A DNA stretch of 40,435 bases from Alistipes sp. CHKCI003 (GTDB taxonomy: Bacteria > Bacteroidota > Bacteroidia > Bacteroidales > Rikenellaceae). Position numbers and translations under genes: made by a program. The stretch is from assembly GCF_900021155.1 (NCBI RefSeq), contig NZ_FCNT01000083.1, positions 1-40,435 of the forward strand, read 5' to 3'. Below the pieces are notes generated by a model. That model did no database searches and was not told the origin of the DNA. It worked only from the letters and a program-made list of their open reading frames with translations. Shown here in pieces: positions 1 to 8,437 of the stretch. Numbering within the stretch: position 1 is the stretch's first letter; every line of letters starts with the position of its first letter.

Positions 1-160
1 ACCCCCCCGTCCGCACGGTCCTCACGGGCCGCCTCGTCCGCACGGTCCGCGACATCCGCACCGTTTTACAGGTCGCCCGCACCGCCCGCGCCGGGCGGCC
101 CCTCCCGTCCGCACCGGCACGGCGGACGCACGGAATATCCACCTCCGATTCATTTCGACG
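1..160. other. GC-rich leader upstream of the permease, with a short degenerate repeat
   Basis: No gene is recognisable. The first 60 bases contain repeats of a tccgcac/ggtcc motif, and a run of seven C begins at base 2. One forward frame stays open from the window edge to a TGA overlapping the permease ATG (ATGA), but its translation is low-complexity (Arg, Thr, Pro, Ala) and looks like read-through of repeats. A periplasmic binding protein gene would normally lie near such a permease; none is visible, so it may lie beyond the edge. Confidence 0.4.
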
Positions 161-1162
161 ATGACCCGCCGGCCGCTGCTCTTCGTGCTTCTTTCGCTGC
201 TGCTCGCGGCGCTCTTCGCCGCCGATCTGGCCGTAGGCTCGGTAGCGGTCTCGTTCGGGGATATTTGGGGCGCGCTCACCGGCGGTGCGTGCGACCCGGT
301 ATCCCGCGAGATCATCCTCAAGATCCGGCTGCTGAAAGCCTCGACGGCCCTTCTCGCCGGCATGGCGCTGGCGGCCAGCGGCCTGCAGATGCAGACCCTC
401 TTCCGCAACCCGCTCGCAGGCCCCTACGTACTGGGCATCAGCTCGGGCGCCGGACTGGGCGTGGCGCTCTTTCTTTTGGGCGCCCCCCTGCTCGGTGTCG
501 CGAACCACACGCTGCTCCAGTCGCTCGGCATCGCAGGGGCCGCATGGCTCGGTTCGGCCCTCGTGCTGTTCGTCATCGTGGCCGTCAGCCGCCGCATCAA
601 GGACATCATGGTTCTCCTGATCCTCGGCATGATGTTCGGCTCGGGCATCGGCTCGGTGGTCGAGATCCTGCAATACCTCAGCGAGGAGTCGGCGCTCAAA
701 TCGTTCGTCATCTGGACCATGGGTTCGCTCGGAGACGTAACGGCCGCCCAGATGGCGCTCATCGCGCCCGTCGTCGGAGCGGGTCTGACGCTCTCCGTCG
801 CGGCGATCAAACCCCTCAACCTGCTGCTTCTGGGCGAAAACTATGCCCGCACGATGGGTCTCGACATCGTTCGTTCGCGTCGGCTCGTCTTCCTCTCGAC
901 CGTGCTGCTCGCCGGCACCGTAACCGCCTTCTGTGGTCCGATCGGCTTCATCGGGCTGGCCGTGCCCCACCTCGCGCGCATGCTCTTCGCCAGCGCCGAC
1001 CACCGCATCCTGATGCCGGCGTCGATGCTCACGGGCGCCGTGCTGCTCCTCGTCTGCGACCTCGTCGCCAAGAGCCTCGCCTTCCCGATCAACACCATCA
1101 CGGCCCTCTTGGGCATCCCGGTGGTGATATTCGTCGTACTCCGCAACCGCAATCTTTTCTGA
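161..1162 (+). CDS. FecCD-family ABC transporter permease (metal-chelate/cobalamin/siderophore importer)
   Basis: Inner-membrane permease of the BtuC/FecCD type, 333 residues, the usual size. It forms the translocation channel that moves an iron chelate, heme or corrinoid from a periplasmic binding protein into the cytoplasm. The sequence shows an N-terminal membrane segment (residues about 5-24), further hydrophobic helices along its length, the family segment ALAASGLQMQTLFRNPLAGP (about 70-90) and the conserved GPIGFIGLAVPHLAR (about 257-272), which contacts the ATPase. The ATG is followed directly by the usual basic then hydrophobic start. It overlaps the downstream ATPase gene by one base (TGATG), indicating translational coupling. 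The substrate cannot be read from the sequence: no riboswitch or binding protein is in the window. Confidence 0.92.
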   Translation: MTRRPLLFVLLSLLLAALFAADLAVGSVAVSFGDIWGALTGGACDPVSREIILKIRLLKASTALLAGMALAASGLQMQTLFRNPLAGPYVLGISSGAGLGVALFLLGAPLLGVANHTLLQSLGIAGAAWLGSALVLFVIVAVSRRIKDIMVLLILGMMFGSGIGSVVEILQYLSEESALKSFVIWTMGSLGDVTAAQMALIAPVVGAGLTLSVAAIKPLNLLLLGENYARTMGLDIVRSRRLVFLSTVLLAGTVTAFCGPIGFIGLAVPHLARMLFASADHRILMPASMLTGAVLLLVCDLVAKSLAFPINTITALLGIPVVIFVVLRNRNLF

Positions 1163-1926
1163 TGGGCATCACACTCCGCCGCCTCACGCTGAGCTACGGC
1201 TCGCGCATCCTGCTCGACCGCGTTTCGGCCGACCTCCCCGACAGTGCGCTCACGGCGCTTCTCGGCCGCAACGGCACCGGCAAAAGCACGCTTCTGCGCG
1301 CCATCGCCGGTCTGGGTCCCTCGGCCTCGGGCTCCATTCGCCTGTGCGGGCGGGAGCTGCACGGGCTCACGCAGCGGCAACGGGCCCGGACCGTCGGTTT
1401 CGTCGCCACGGACAAGGTCCGCATCGCCAACCTCACCTGCGAGGAGGTCGTCGCACTGGGCCGTGCGCCCTACACCGACTGGATCGGCCGCCTGAGCGGC
1501 GGCGACCGCGAAATCGTGCGGCATGCGCTGCGGCTGACGGGCATGGAGTCGTTCGCCGCGAAGACGATGGACACGCTCTCCGACGGCGAATGCCAACGCA
1601 TCATGATCGCCCGCGCGCTCGCCCAAGACACGCCCGTGATCCTGCTCGACGAACCCACGGCGTTTCTCGACCTACCGAACCGCTACGAGCTCTGCACCCT
1701 GCTGCGGCGTCTGGCCCGCGAGCAGCACAAGTGCATCCTCTTCTCGACGCACGAGCTCGACATCGCCCTCTCGCTCTGCGACGGCGTGGCGCTGATCGAC
1801 CCGCCCGCGCTGCACCACCTGCCGACCTCCGAGATGATCCTCAGCGGCCATATCGAGCGTCTTTTCGCGGGCGGCGGCATCCGCTTTGATCCCGCGTCGC
1901 GGAGCGTCCGGCCCCTAAAAGAATAG
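1162..1926 (+). CDS. ABC transporter ATP-binding protein of the FecCD-type importer
   Basis: Cytoplasmic ATPase of 254 residues that powers the upstream permease. Walker A is GRNGTGKST (about residues 35-43), the signature is LSDGE, Walker B is VILLDEPTAF, and the H-loop is STHELD. The Q-loop region reads VGFVATDK, with Thr where many ABC ATPases have Gln. I believe related FecE/BtuD-like proteins in this phylum vary here, so this does not by itself suggest inactivity. The ATG overlaps the stop of the permease gene (TGATG), so the two are one operon. No hairpin terminator is visible behind it; the next signal is the tRNA promoter starting 27 bases later. Confidence 0.92.
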   Translation: MGITLRRLTLSYGSRILLDRVSADLPDSALTALLGRNGTGKSTLLRAIAGLGPSASGSIRLCGRELHGLTQRQRARTVGFVATDKVRIANLTCEEVVALGRAPYTDWIGRLSGGDREIVRHALRLTGMESFAAKTMDTLSDGECQRIMIARALAQDTPVILLDEPTAFLDLPNRYELCTLLRRLAREQHKCILFSTHELDIALSLCDGVALIDPPALHHLPTSEMILSGHIERLFAGGGIRFDPASRSVRPLKE

Positions 1927-1952
1927 AAGAAACGATTTTTTTCATCCATTTT

Positions 1953-1983
1953 TTTGTTCGGGCCGCTTTTTTGTTTACCTTTG
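1953..1983 (+). promoter_or_regulatory. Bacteroidetes-type promoter of the tRNA-Glu gene
   Basis: TTTG (1953-1956), a 19-base spacer, then TACCTTTG (1976-1983), an exact match to the TTTG-N19-TAnnTTTG promoter form used by the primary sigma factor of Bacteroidetes. It lies about 43 bases upstream of the mature tRNA. Confidence 0.8.
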
Positions 1984-2026
1984 CACCGCTAAAGTAACCC
2001 CGCCGAGGAGGGGAAATAGCGGTAAA

Positions 2027-2098
2027 GGCCCGTTCGTCTATCGGTTAGGACGCAAGATTTTCATTCTTGAAAGAGGAGTTCGACTCTCCTACGGGCTA
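2027..2098 (+). tRNA. tRNA-Glu (anticodon UUC)
   Basis: A full cloverleaf can be folded by eye. The acceptor stem is GGCCCGT paired with ACGGGCT (a G-U at the first pair). A D-arm follows, then an anticodon stem CAAGA/TCTTG enclosing the loop TTTTCAT, which gives anticodon TTC. The T-arm AGGAG-TTCGACT-CTCCT is canonical. The discriminator base is A at 2098. The 3' CCA is not encoded (CTC follows), as is common in this phylum. It is a single tRNA gene, 239 bases upstream of rpsT. No clear promoter is seen directly before rpsT, so read-through from this promoter is possible. Confidence 0.96.
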
Positions 2099-2337
2099 CT
2101 CGAACGGCGTTTCCGCCGACGCGGAAATGACGGACGGGCGAACGATGCGAGGAGCGGGCTCACGCCTATCCGCAAACAGCCGAGGCTGTACGAAGAATAA
2201 GGAGCCGGAGAGGGGGAGGGCCGGAATCCATCGGATTCCGCCACGCCCGGGACCGGCAAAAATGCGACGGAGCGGAGGAAGTCCTCCGACCCGCGAAAAA
2301 AGAAACGGAAAAAGTAAAAATATAAAGTTCAAAAGTT

Positions 2338-2589
2338 ATGGCAAACCATAAGTCGTCGAAAAAACGCATCCGCCAGACAGCAACCAAGCGTGCGCACAAC
2401 CGCCTTTACCACAAGACGGCCCGCAACGCCGTGAAGGCCCTGCGCAATACCACCGAGAAGAGCGCCGCCGAGGCTCTGCTTCCGAAGGTAACCGCTATGC
2501 TGGACAAGCTCGCAAAGCACAACATCGTCCACAAGAACAAGGCGGCCAACCTGAAGAGCGCCTTGCAGCTCCATGTGAACGCTCTGTAA
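2338..2589 (+). CDS. rpsT: 30S ribosomal protein S20
   Basis: A basic protein of 83 residues that binds 16S rRNA early in assembly of the small subunit. The sequence opens [20 protein letters not shown], the typical S20 start, and continues as two or three amphipathic helices rich in Lys, Arg and Ala, ending [12 protein letters not shown]. Length and composition are normal. The ATG follows an A-rich leader without a strong Shine-Dalgarno, as usual in this phylum. The 239 bases between the tRNA and this gene hold no gene that I can support. A clear intrinsic terminator follows 28 bases after the stop, so transcription ends here, before the 12-bp array. Confidence 0.96.
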   Translation: MANHKSSKKRIRQTATKRAHNRLYHKTARNAVKALRNTTEKSAAEALLPKVTAMLDKLAKHNIVHKNKAANLKSALQLHVNAL

Positions 2590-2617
2590 TAGAACCGGTT
2601 TACCGATCCGAGAGATC

Positions 2618-2652
2618 CCGGCTTCCCCGATCGGGGAAGCCGGATATTTTTT
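2618..2652 (+). terminator. Intrinsic terminator of rpsT
   Basis: A perfect inverted repeat CCGGCTTCCCCGA/TCGGGGAAGCCGG (2618-2643) is followed by ATATTTTTT. It is unrelated in sequence to the dispersed hairpin family elsewhere in the window. Confidence 0.9.
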
Positions 2653-2711
2653 GCGCCCCTCCCGCGATTCTCCGGTGTTTCTCTTGTCCCCCATCGGTTG
2701 CATCGGTACAG

Positions 2712-2997
2712 GCGGCGGGGACGAACACCGGAACAGACGCCGGAACAGATGACCGGAACAGATGACCGGATAAGTAGTCGGACAAGTGCCCGAGACAAGT
2801 GGCCGGGACAAACACCAGAACAAATGCCGGAACAGACGCCGGGACAAATGGTCGGGACAAACACCAGAACAGACACCGGCACAAATACCGAAACAAATGC
2901 CGGAACAAACACCAGCACAAATGCCAGAACAGACACCGGCACAAATACCGGAACAAATGACCGGACAAGTGGCCGGAACAGACACCGGCACATGCAG
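2712..2997. repeat. Degenerate 12-bp tandem array between rpsT and the acetyltransferase
   Basis: About two dozen units of a 12-base repeat close to acaaatgccgga, with variants such as acagacaccggc and acaaacaccaga. The register is constant for most of the array, so a forward frame encodes a four-residue repeat (TNTG, TDTG, TNAG and similar). I see no start signal or recognisable protein, so I treat it as non-coding. It differs from every other array in the window. Confidence 0.85.
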
Positions 2998-3389
2998 CAG
3001 ACCGCCAGCATCGCCCGACACGATGTCGGCGGCGCGGGCAGAAGGGCCGCTCGCTGCCGGGGTGCGGACGGTCTGTCGCGCACCCGAGGCGTGTGCAGGC
3101 CACCGAAGCCGTCATGCTGCCAAACGTCTGCGACAGGTAAGAAAAGTGGCACCGAGCCCTGTTCCCGAAGCGCCGCGCAAAGACCACCGTGAAGACCGCC
3201 TCCCGACCGTGCGTTGCGGCACCGCCCCTTCCCCGGGAGCACCGCAACGCGAGAACGGAAGCCGAAGACGAATCTCCGCGCTCCGCCCGGAGCGTACATA
3301 TGATCCCGCCGCCGAGACTGCACGACAAACCTACATGACAAAAGTGCATGATAAGACTGTCCTGTGAGACTGCACGACAAGACCGCACG
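2998..3389. other. Intergenic stretch with no recognised gene
   Basis: GC-rich DNA without a believable reading frame. The last 70 bases contain a short motif repeated imperfectly (actgcacgacaa, then variants) leading into the acetyltransferase ATG. No TAnnTTTG promoter is seen for that gene. Confidence 0.5.
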
Positions 3390-3983
3390 ATGAAAGATAC
3401 GATCCTCGAAACCGACCGGCTGCTCCTCCGCGAACTCCGCGACAGCGATTTCGCAGCCTTGCGGCGCATGCTGCAAGACCCCGCCGTGATGTATGCCTAC
3501 GAAGGCCCCCTCTCCGACCGCGAAGCGACCGAGTGGTTCGAACGTCAGAAAATGCGCTATGCGCAAGACGGATTCGGGCTCTGGGCCGCGATCCGCAAGT
3601 CGGACGACACGTTCGTCGGCCAGTGCGGCATCACGATGCAGCCCTACCGCGAACGGCGCGTGCCGGAGATCGGCTACCTGCTGTGCCGCAACTGCTGGCA
3701 CGCGGGCTATGCGACCGAAGCCGCCGCGGCCTGCAAGCGCCTCGCGTTCGGACCGCTCGGCATGGAGCGCATCTATTCGTTCGTCCGCGACAGCAACGTC
3801 GCCTCGCAGCGGGTGGCGCTGCGCAACGGAATGCGGCGGACGGACACCGTCGTAAAACGCTTTCGCGGAGTCGACATGCCCCACTTCGTCTTCTGCGCGG
3901 AGCGCGCCGGCCGCGAACGGCAGCCGGAGGCCGTCCGCCTGCCGTCGCCGCATCCGCCCGGCGCCGTTCCGCCCGACAAATAG
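3390..3983 (+). CDS. GNAT-family N-acetyltransferase (RimJ/RimL-like)
   Basis: Predicted cytoplasmic acetyl-CoA-dependent acetyltransferase, 197 residues. It begins MKDTILETDRLLLRELRDSD, the standard opening of the RimJ/RimL branch. It then has GQCGITMQP, the strand EIGYLLCRNCWHAGYATEAA (about 107-126), in which RNCWHAGYATEA is the acetyl-CoA-binding loop, and the later SNVASQRVALRNGMRR. Family members acetylate ribosomal protein N-termini, or small molecules; the substrate cannot be told. I chose the ATG at 3390 over an in-frame ATG at 3348 because family homology starts there and the extra 14 residues derive from short repeats. The last 25 or so residues after FVFCAER are low-complexity (Arg, Pro) and may be an eroded C-terminus. 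The stop is just upstream of the rpsA promoter. Confidence 0.85.
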   Translation: MKDTILETDRLLLRELRDSDFAALRRMLQDPAVMYAYEGPLSDREATEWFERQKMRYAQDGFGLWAAIRKSDDTFVGQCGITMQPYRERRVPEIGYLLCRNCWHAGYATEAAAACKRLAFGPLGMERIYSFVRDSNVASQRVALRNGMRRTDTVVKRFRGVDMPHFVFCAERAGRERQPEAVRLPSPHPPGAVPPDK

Positions 3984-4000
3984 AAATTCAAGCCGCTTTT

Positions 4001-4032
4001 TTTGGCCGTCCGGACGAAAAGCCGTATATTTG
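4001..4032 (+). promoter_or_regulatory. Bacteroidetes-type promoter of rpsA
   Basis: TTTG (4001-4004), a 20-base spacer, then TATATTTG (4025-4032). It lies 84 bases upstream of the chosen rpsA ATG, leaving an AT-rich leader of about 75 bases. Confidence 0.8.
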
Positions 4033-4115
4033 TGCGCCCGTGCGATGTCCGCATCGGGCAACGAATTTATTATTAACCATTTAACGAGCGATTGAATCGC
4101 ACATTCATTTCCGCT

Positions 4116-5909
4116 ATGGAAGAAAACAACAAAGCAGTCGCCAACGAGAGCTTCGACTGGAACGCATTCGAGAACGATCTGGGCGTGTACGACCAACCCA
4201 AGGAGGAGATTGCCGCCGCCTACGACAAGACGTTGTCGAACGTAGCCGTCGGCGAGGTGGTCGAGGGCACCGTCATGCACATCAACAAACGCGAAGTGGT
4301 CGTGAACATCGGCTACAAGAGCGAGGGCATCATCCCCGTGTCGGAGTTCCGCTACAATCCCGATCTGAAGGTCGGCGACAAGGTCGAGGTCTACGTCGAG
4401 TCGGCCGAGGACAAGAGCGGCCAGCTCGCGCTGTCGCACAAGAAGGCCCGCCAGCTCAAGTCGTGGGACCGCGTCAACGAGGCGCTCGAAAAGGACGAGA
4501 TCATCAAGGGATACATCAAGTGCCGCACGAAGGGCGGCATGATCGTCGACGTCTTCGGCATCGAGGCGTTCCTGCCCGGCTCGCAGATCGACGTGAAACC
4601 CATCCGCGACTACGACGTATACGTCGACAAGACCATGGAGTTCAAGGTGGTGAAGATCAATCAGGAGTTCCGCAACGTGGTCGTGTCGCACAAGGCGCTC
4701 ATCGAGGCCGAGCTCGAAGCCCAGAAGCAGGTCATCATGTCCAAGCTGGAGAAGGGCCAGATCCTCGAAGGCACCGTCAAGAACATCACCTCGTACGGCG
4801 TATTCGTCGATCTGGGCGGCGTCGACGGTCTGATCCACATCACGGACCTGTCGTGGGGCCGCGTAAGCCACCCCGAGGAGGTCGTGCAGCTCGACCAGAA
4901 GATCCGCGTCGTGATCCTCGACTTCGACGATGCCAAGAAGCGCATCGCTCTGGGTCTCAAGCAGCTCGAACCCCATCCGTGGGAGGCGCTCGACGCTTCG
5001 CTCAAGGTGGGCGACCATGTGAAGGGCCGCGTCGTCGTGATGGCCGACTACGGTGCGTTCGTCGAGATCGCCCCCGGCGTGGAGGGTCTGATCCACGTAT
5101 CGGAGATGTCGTGGAGCCAGCACCTGCGCTCGGCTCAGGACTTCCTGAAAGTGGGCGACGAAGTCGAGGCCGTCATCCTGACGCTCGACCGCGAGGAGCG
5201 CAAGATGTCGCTGGGCATCAAGCAGCTCACGCCCGATCCGTGGGAGAACATCGAGACCAAATACCCCGTCGGCACGCGCTGCACGGCCAAGGTGCGCAAC
5301 TTCACGAACTTCGGCGTATTCGTCGAAATCGAGGAGGGCATCGACGGTCTGATCCATATCTCGGACCTCAGCTGGACCAAGAAGGTGAAGCATCCGGGCG
5401 AGTTCACGCAGGTAGGCGCCGACATCGAGGTGGTGGTGCTCGAAATCGACAAGGACAACCGCCGTCTGAGCCTCGGCCACAAGCAGCTCGAAGAGAATCC
5501 TTGGAACGCCATCGAGGGGCAGTTCGCTCCGGACAGCGTACACGAAGGCACCATTACGGAGCTCACGGAGAAGGGTGCCGTGGTATCGCTGGGCGAAAAC
5601 ATCGAAGGATACGCCCCGGCGCGTCACCTCGTCAAGGAGGACGGCACGACCGCCAAGGCCGGCGAGAAGCTGCCCTTCAAAGTGCTCGAATTCTCGAAAG
5701 CCACCAAGCGCATCACGCTCTCGCACACCCGTCTGTTCGAGGAGGCCAAGAAGGCCGAATACGCAGCCGAGAAGGCCGAGAAACGCGCAGCGGCCGACGC
5801 TACGAAGTCTACCGTGAAGAAGATCAACGCTTCGGTCGAAAAGACCACGCTGGGCGACATCGCCGGTCTGGCCGCCCTGAAAGCCGCCATGGAGAAGGAG
5901 GAGAAGTAA
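4116..5909 (+). CDS. rpsA: 30S ribosomal protein S1
   Basis: RNA-binding protein of the small subunit, 597 residues, the normal Bacteroidetes size. Six S1 (OB-fold) domains can be read: about residues 43-110 (GEVVEGTVMHINKREVVVNI), 125-195 (KGYIKCRTKGGMIVDVF), 215-285 (LEGTVKNITSYGVFVDLGG), 300-370 (KGRVVVMADYGAFVEI), 385-455 (TAKVRNFTNFGVFVEIEEG) and 470-540 (EGTITELTEKGAVVSL). The middle ones carry the GLIHISDLSW-type motif. The C-terminus is an Ala/Lys/Glu-rich helix. An in-frame TTG at 4092 would add eight residues, but the ATG at 4116 (MEENNKAVANESFDW) fits better. It is a single-gene unit with its own promoter and a perfect 15-bp terminator hairpin. Confidence 0.96.
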   Translation: MEENNKAVANESFDWNAFENDLGVYDQPKEEIAAAYDKTLSNVAVGEVVEGTVMHINKREVVVNIGYKSEGIIPVSEFRYNPDLKVGDKVEVYVESAEDKSGQLALSHKKARQLKSWDRVNEALEKDEIIKGYIKCRTKGGMIVDVFGIEAFLPGSQIDVKPIRDYDVYVDKTMEFKVVKINQEFRNVVVSHKALIEAELEAQKQVIMSKLEKGQILEGTVKNITSYGVFVDLGGVDGLIHITDLSWGRVSHPEEVVQLDQKIRVVILDFDDAKKRIALGLKQLEPHPWEALDASLKVGDHVKGRVVVMADYGAFVEIAPGVEGLIHVSEMSWSQHLRSAQDFLKVGDEVEAVILTLDREERKMSLGIKQLTPDPWENIETKYPVGTRCTAKVRNFTNFGVFVEIEEGIDGLIHISDLSWTKKVKHPGEFTQVGADIEVVVLEIDKDNRRLSLGHKQLEENPWNAIEGQFAPDSVHEGTITELTEKGAVVSLGENIEGYAPARHLVKEDGTTAKAGEKLPFKVLEFSKATKRITLSHTRLFEEAKKAEYAAEKAEKRAAADATKSTVKKINASVEKTTLGDIAGLAALKAAMEKEEK

Positions 5910-5936
5910 TTCCGCTCTTCCTGCGAAACGATCCGC

Positions 5937-5972
5937 AAAGAGGCTGTCCGAAACTTGTCGGACAGCCTCTTT
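5937..5972 (+). terminator. Intrinsic terminator of rpsA (head of a dispersed element)
   Basis: A perfect 15-bp stem, AAAGAGGCTGTCCGA paired with TCGGACAGCCTCTTT, around a six-base loop, 28 bases after the rpsA stop. The same arm sequence (GGCTGTCCGA) recurs behind several other genes in the window. Confidence 0.9.
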
Positions 5973-6039
5973 CTGCATTCGCACCGCCTTCGCCCCCGGA
6001 GAGGCTAATTCTCAAAGCGTTGAAACCTCATCAGCCCCC
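5937..6039 (+). repeat. Dispersed hairpin element, copy 1 (3' of rpsA)
   Basis: It begins with the terminator hairpin, then has ATTCGCACCGCC, which matches the ATTCGTACTGC of the full-length copies. It ends near CATCAGCCCCC, resembling the inverted tail of the family. It is more diverged than the copies at 8250, 18776 and 37658. Confidence 0.6.
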
Positions 6040-6295
6040 TCCTCTTCCTCATTCGTACCGGTTCCCGGGGGAGAACTCCGACAGGAAACTCTCCGAACAG
6101 GAAACCCTCCGAAAGGAACGGAAAAACGGGACGGCCTCTCCTGTTTATCCGTCCGTATATTCTAAAATGTTCGTCGACAAACGTTCGGGTTCCGAAAGAA
6201 TCGGCCCTCCTCTTCGCCGGCAAGGCTCCCGGCACCCGAACCGGAGTGCACCTCACGGAATCCCCGTAACCGGAATGCAGATGCGAAAGCGTAAC

Positions 6296-6560
6296 GCGGA
6301 AACAGATGCAGAATGCAGAATCGGAACGCGGAATCGGAATGCGGAATCGAAACGCGGAATCGGAACGCGGAATCGGAACGCGGAATCGGAACGCGGAATC
6401 GGAACACGGAATCGAAACGCAGAATCGGAACGCGGAATCGGAACGCGGAATCGGAACGCGGAATCGGAACGCGGAAACAGATGCAGAATCAAATGCGGAA
6501 TCAGAACGCAGAATCGAAACGCGGAATCGAAACGCGGAATCGAAACGCGGAATCGGATGC
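6296..6560. repeat. 13-bp tandem array downstream of rpsA
   Basis: About twenty units of aacgcggaatcgg with small changes (gaaacgc, gatgcag). Because the period is 13, each frame reads as a 13-residue repeat and both strands stay open for long distances; these are not believable proteins. The flanks 6040-6295 and 6561-6785 hold no gene. A 7-bp hairpin GCGGCTG/CAGCCGC (6766-6783) lies immediately beside the stop of the transporter gene but has no T-run on that strand. Confidence 0.88.
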
Positions 6561-6785
6561 CGCCATTTCGTACGAAAGCCCGTGGGTAAATGCCGACGGG
6601 CCCCCTCCCCCGAGAGGCAAGGGCCTGCCACATCAAAGCAGCCCGCCGGATACCCCGCCCCGACAACCGTCCGACCGCCCGGTACGCGGCATGTCATCCG
6701 CAGCGGACGTGCGGAGAAACGCGCGAAGCGGAACAGGACCGCCGCTCCCCGCCCGGACCATCCGCGCGGCTGCGCACAGCCGCAC

Positions 6786-7715
6786 TCAGTGGACCCTGCT
6801 CGCCGGCGGATCCTCATGCGTGAGGTAGGAACGCAGCACGAGCCCCACGCCCACGAAGATCACGAGGGCGAAACAGACCGTGTCGACATGCAACCGGTCG
6901 AGCCCCATCCAGACGGAAATGATGATTGCCAGCACGGGCTGGAGATAGGTGTAGATACTCGTTACGACGGGCTGCACGAACTTGAGGGCGAAATTGAGCA
7001 GCAGATTCGGCACGTAGGTCGGGGCGATCAACACGAAAAATACCGAGAAGAGCACCTTGCCGCTCGATGCGATGAGCGCGTAATCCGTATGAACGATGTC
7101 CCGGATGCCGAAAGGGAGCATCACGACGGCCGCCGTGCAATAGACCCACCGGAGCATCGTCGTGATGTCGTACTTGGCCACCAGCTTCTTGAACCAGACC
7201 ATATAGAGCGAAGTAACGCACGCACAGAGGAAAATCATGATATTGCCCCAAAGATGCGAGTGGACATGCGCCGACGATGCGCCTGTGAGCACCACGGCCA
7301 CGGCGCCGGCCATGCCCAGTACGAGCCCCGCGACCTTGAGCCGCGTGAATCGGTCGATGCCGAGCACGACGGAGAGCAGCAGGACGAGCAGCGGGACGAT
7401 GGTGTCGATGATCGAACCGTCGATCGGCGAGGTCATCGACAGACCGTACATGATGAAGACCTTGCGGGCCACGCCGATCAGCAGTCCGGCGCCGATCAGC
7501 TTCGGGATGTCGCGTCTCTCGACCTTTTGGGCCTTCTGCCAGAGGAGAGGGACGAGCGAAAGGAGAGCCGTAACGACCAGCGAAGCCGCGATCATGGCGA
7601 TCGGCTCGATATAGCGGGGAAGCACGAGGTTATAGAACGGATAGTCCATCGCCCAAATGACGTTGCAGACAAGCAGGGCGATATGCGGAACGAATCGGGA
7701 TCGGACGGCACTCAT
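6786..7715 (-). CDS. DMT-superfamily (EamA domain) transporter
   Basis: Integral inner-membrane protein of 309 residues with about ten hydrophobic helices in two homologous halves, as in drug/metabolite transporters. It begins MSAVRSRFVPHIALLVCNVIW, the typical first helix, and the first half ends LGMAGAVAVVLTG. The second half begins GNIMIFLCACVTSLYMVWFKKL and has QPVVTSIYTYLQPVLAIIISVWMG, the EamA P-x(n)-P pattern. The family exports amino acids, metabolites or nucleosides; the substrate cannot be inferred. It is transcribed alone on the minus strand and no consensus promoter is visible before it. The last residues (HEDPPASRVH) are hydrophilic. Confidence 0.88.
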   Translation of the reverse strand: MSAVRSRFVPHIALLVCNVIWAMDYPFYNLVLPRYIEPIAMIAASLVVTALLSLVPLLWQKAQKVERRDIPKLIGAGLLIGVARKVFIMYGLSMTSPIDGSIIDTIVPLLVLLLSVVLGIDRFTRLKVAGLVLGMAGAVAVVLTGASSAHVHSHLWGNIMIFLCACVTSLYMVWFKKLVAKYDITTMLRWVYCTAAVVMLPFGIRDIVHTDYALIASSGKVLFSVFFVLIAPTYVPNLLLNFALKFVQPVVTSIYTYLQPVLAIIISVWMGLDRLHVDTVCFALVIFVGVGLVLRSYLTHEDPPASRVH

Positions 7716-7794
7716 GTATTCGACTTTCCGAGCGGAAAAACAAAAACAGTGCCCGAAGAAGTCCGGGGATGCGGGTGAAGGAATCGGAAATTAC

Positions 7795-8028
7795 GTTTCG
7801 CCAAACCGAGTGCTGAGACGAAATCGGGTTCGGACACTCCCGGAGCCGGAAAGAGACGAAAGAAATTCAAACGTTTCGCCAACCCGAGCGCCGAGACGAA
7901 ATCGGGTTCGGACACTCCCGGAGCCGGAAAGGGACGAAAAGGATTCAACCGTTTCGCCAAGCCGAGCGCCGAGACGAAATCGTTTTCGGACACTCCCGGA
8001 GCCGGAAAGGGACGAAAGGGATCAAAGG
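7795..8028. repeat. Three tandem copies of a 78-bp unit
   Basis: Units start at 7795, 7873 and 7951 (gtttcgccaa...), an exact period of 78. Each includes gacgaaatcgggttcggaca and cactcccggagccggaaag. Identity between copies is high, with most changes in the last 15 bases of each unit. The array lies upstream of the transporter gene and could overlap its control region. As 78 is a multiple of three, the minus strand reads as a repeated 26-residue peptide containing APGVSEPDFVSALGLAKR, but no start context supports a gene. Confidence 0.9.
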
Positions 8029-8249
8029 AATCTCTGCGGACACAGCTCACGATTCTGCCGTCTCCGCTCGCTTCTGCGTCCGTCCCGCTTTCGCTCCCGC
8101 CGGGGCGCATCGACCCGCAGCCGACCGCTGCGAGGGAGGGGCGGGCCGGCGACCGACAGGGCCTTCTCGCAACCTCCTCAGTCTAAGGACAAAGCGCATC
8201 GAAAAAACAGCAAGGAGCTGTCTACCGAGTCTGATTTCAACGATTTCAC

Positions 8250-8417
8250 GGGAGTGTCTGACAAGTTTTTTTAACCCTCCGAAAATTGCGCATTCGGAAA
8301 AGTTCCCGAATAGCCGTACGAATAAAAAAAGGGATGTCTAAAACGTGTTAGACAGCCCCATGATTTCCGATTTTCGGGACTTGTTAGACAGTCCCCTTGT
8401 GTTAGACAGCCCCCTTG
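8250..8417 (-). repeat. Dispersed hairpin element, copy 2, plus two truncated ends (3' of rplI)
   Basis: Full-length copy at 8250-8359, read on the minus strand: GGGGCTGTCTAAC, a loop, TTAGACATCCC and seven T (a terminator for the rplI transcript). ATTCGTAC follows, then an inner hairpin ATTCGGGAA/TTCCGAAT, and a tail that inverts the first arm. Between it and rplI are two further end fragments, gttagacagtcccc (about 8384-8397) and gttagacagccccc (about 8402-8415), suggesting nested or repeated insertion or slippage at the same place. Confidence 0.8.
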
Positions 8418-8437
8418 CCGTTCATCGCAACTCCGGA

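Noticed and set aside
2406..5984. Very long minus-strand open frame opposite rpsA and rpsT
   Set aside because: It is the antisense of two firm ribosomal protein genes plus an array. Long antisense frames are expected in GC-rich DNA with strong codon bias.
8250..8417. A complete insertion sequence
   Set aside because: The inverted ends resemble those of mobile elements, but the element is only about 110 bp and no transposase is encoded here or at the other copies.
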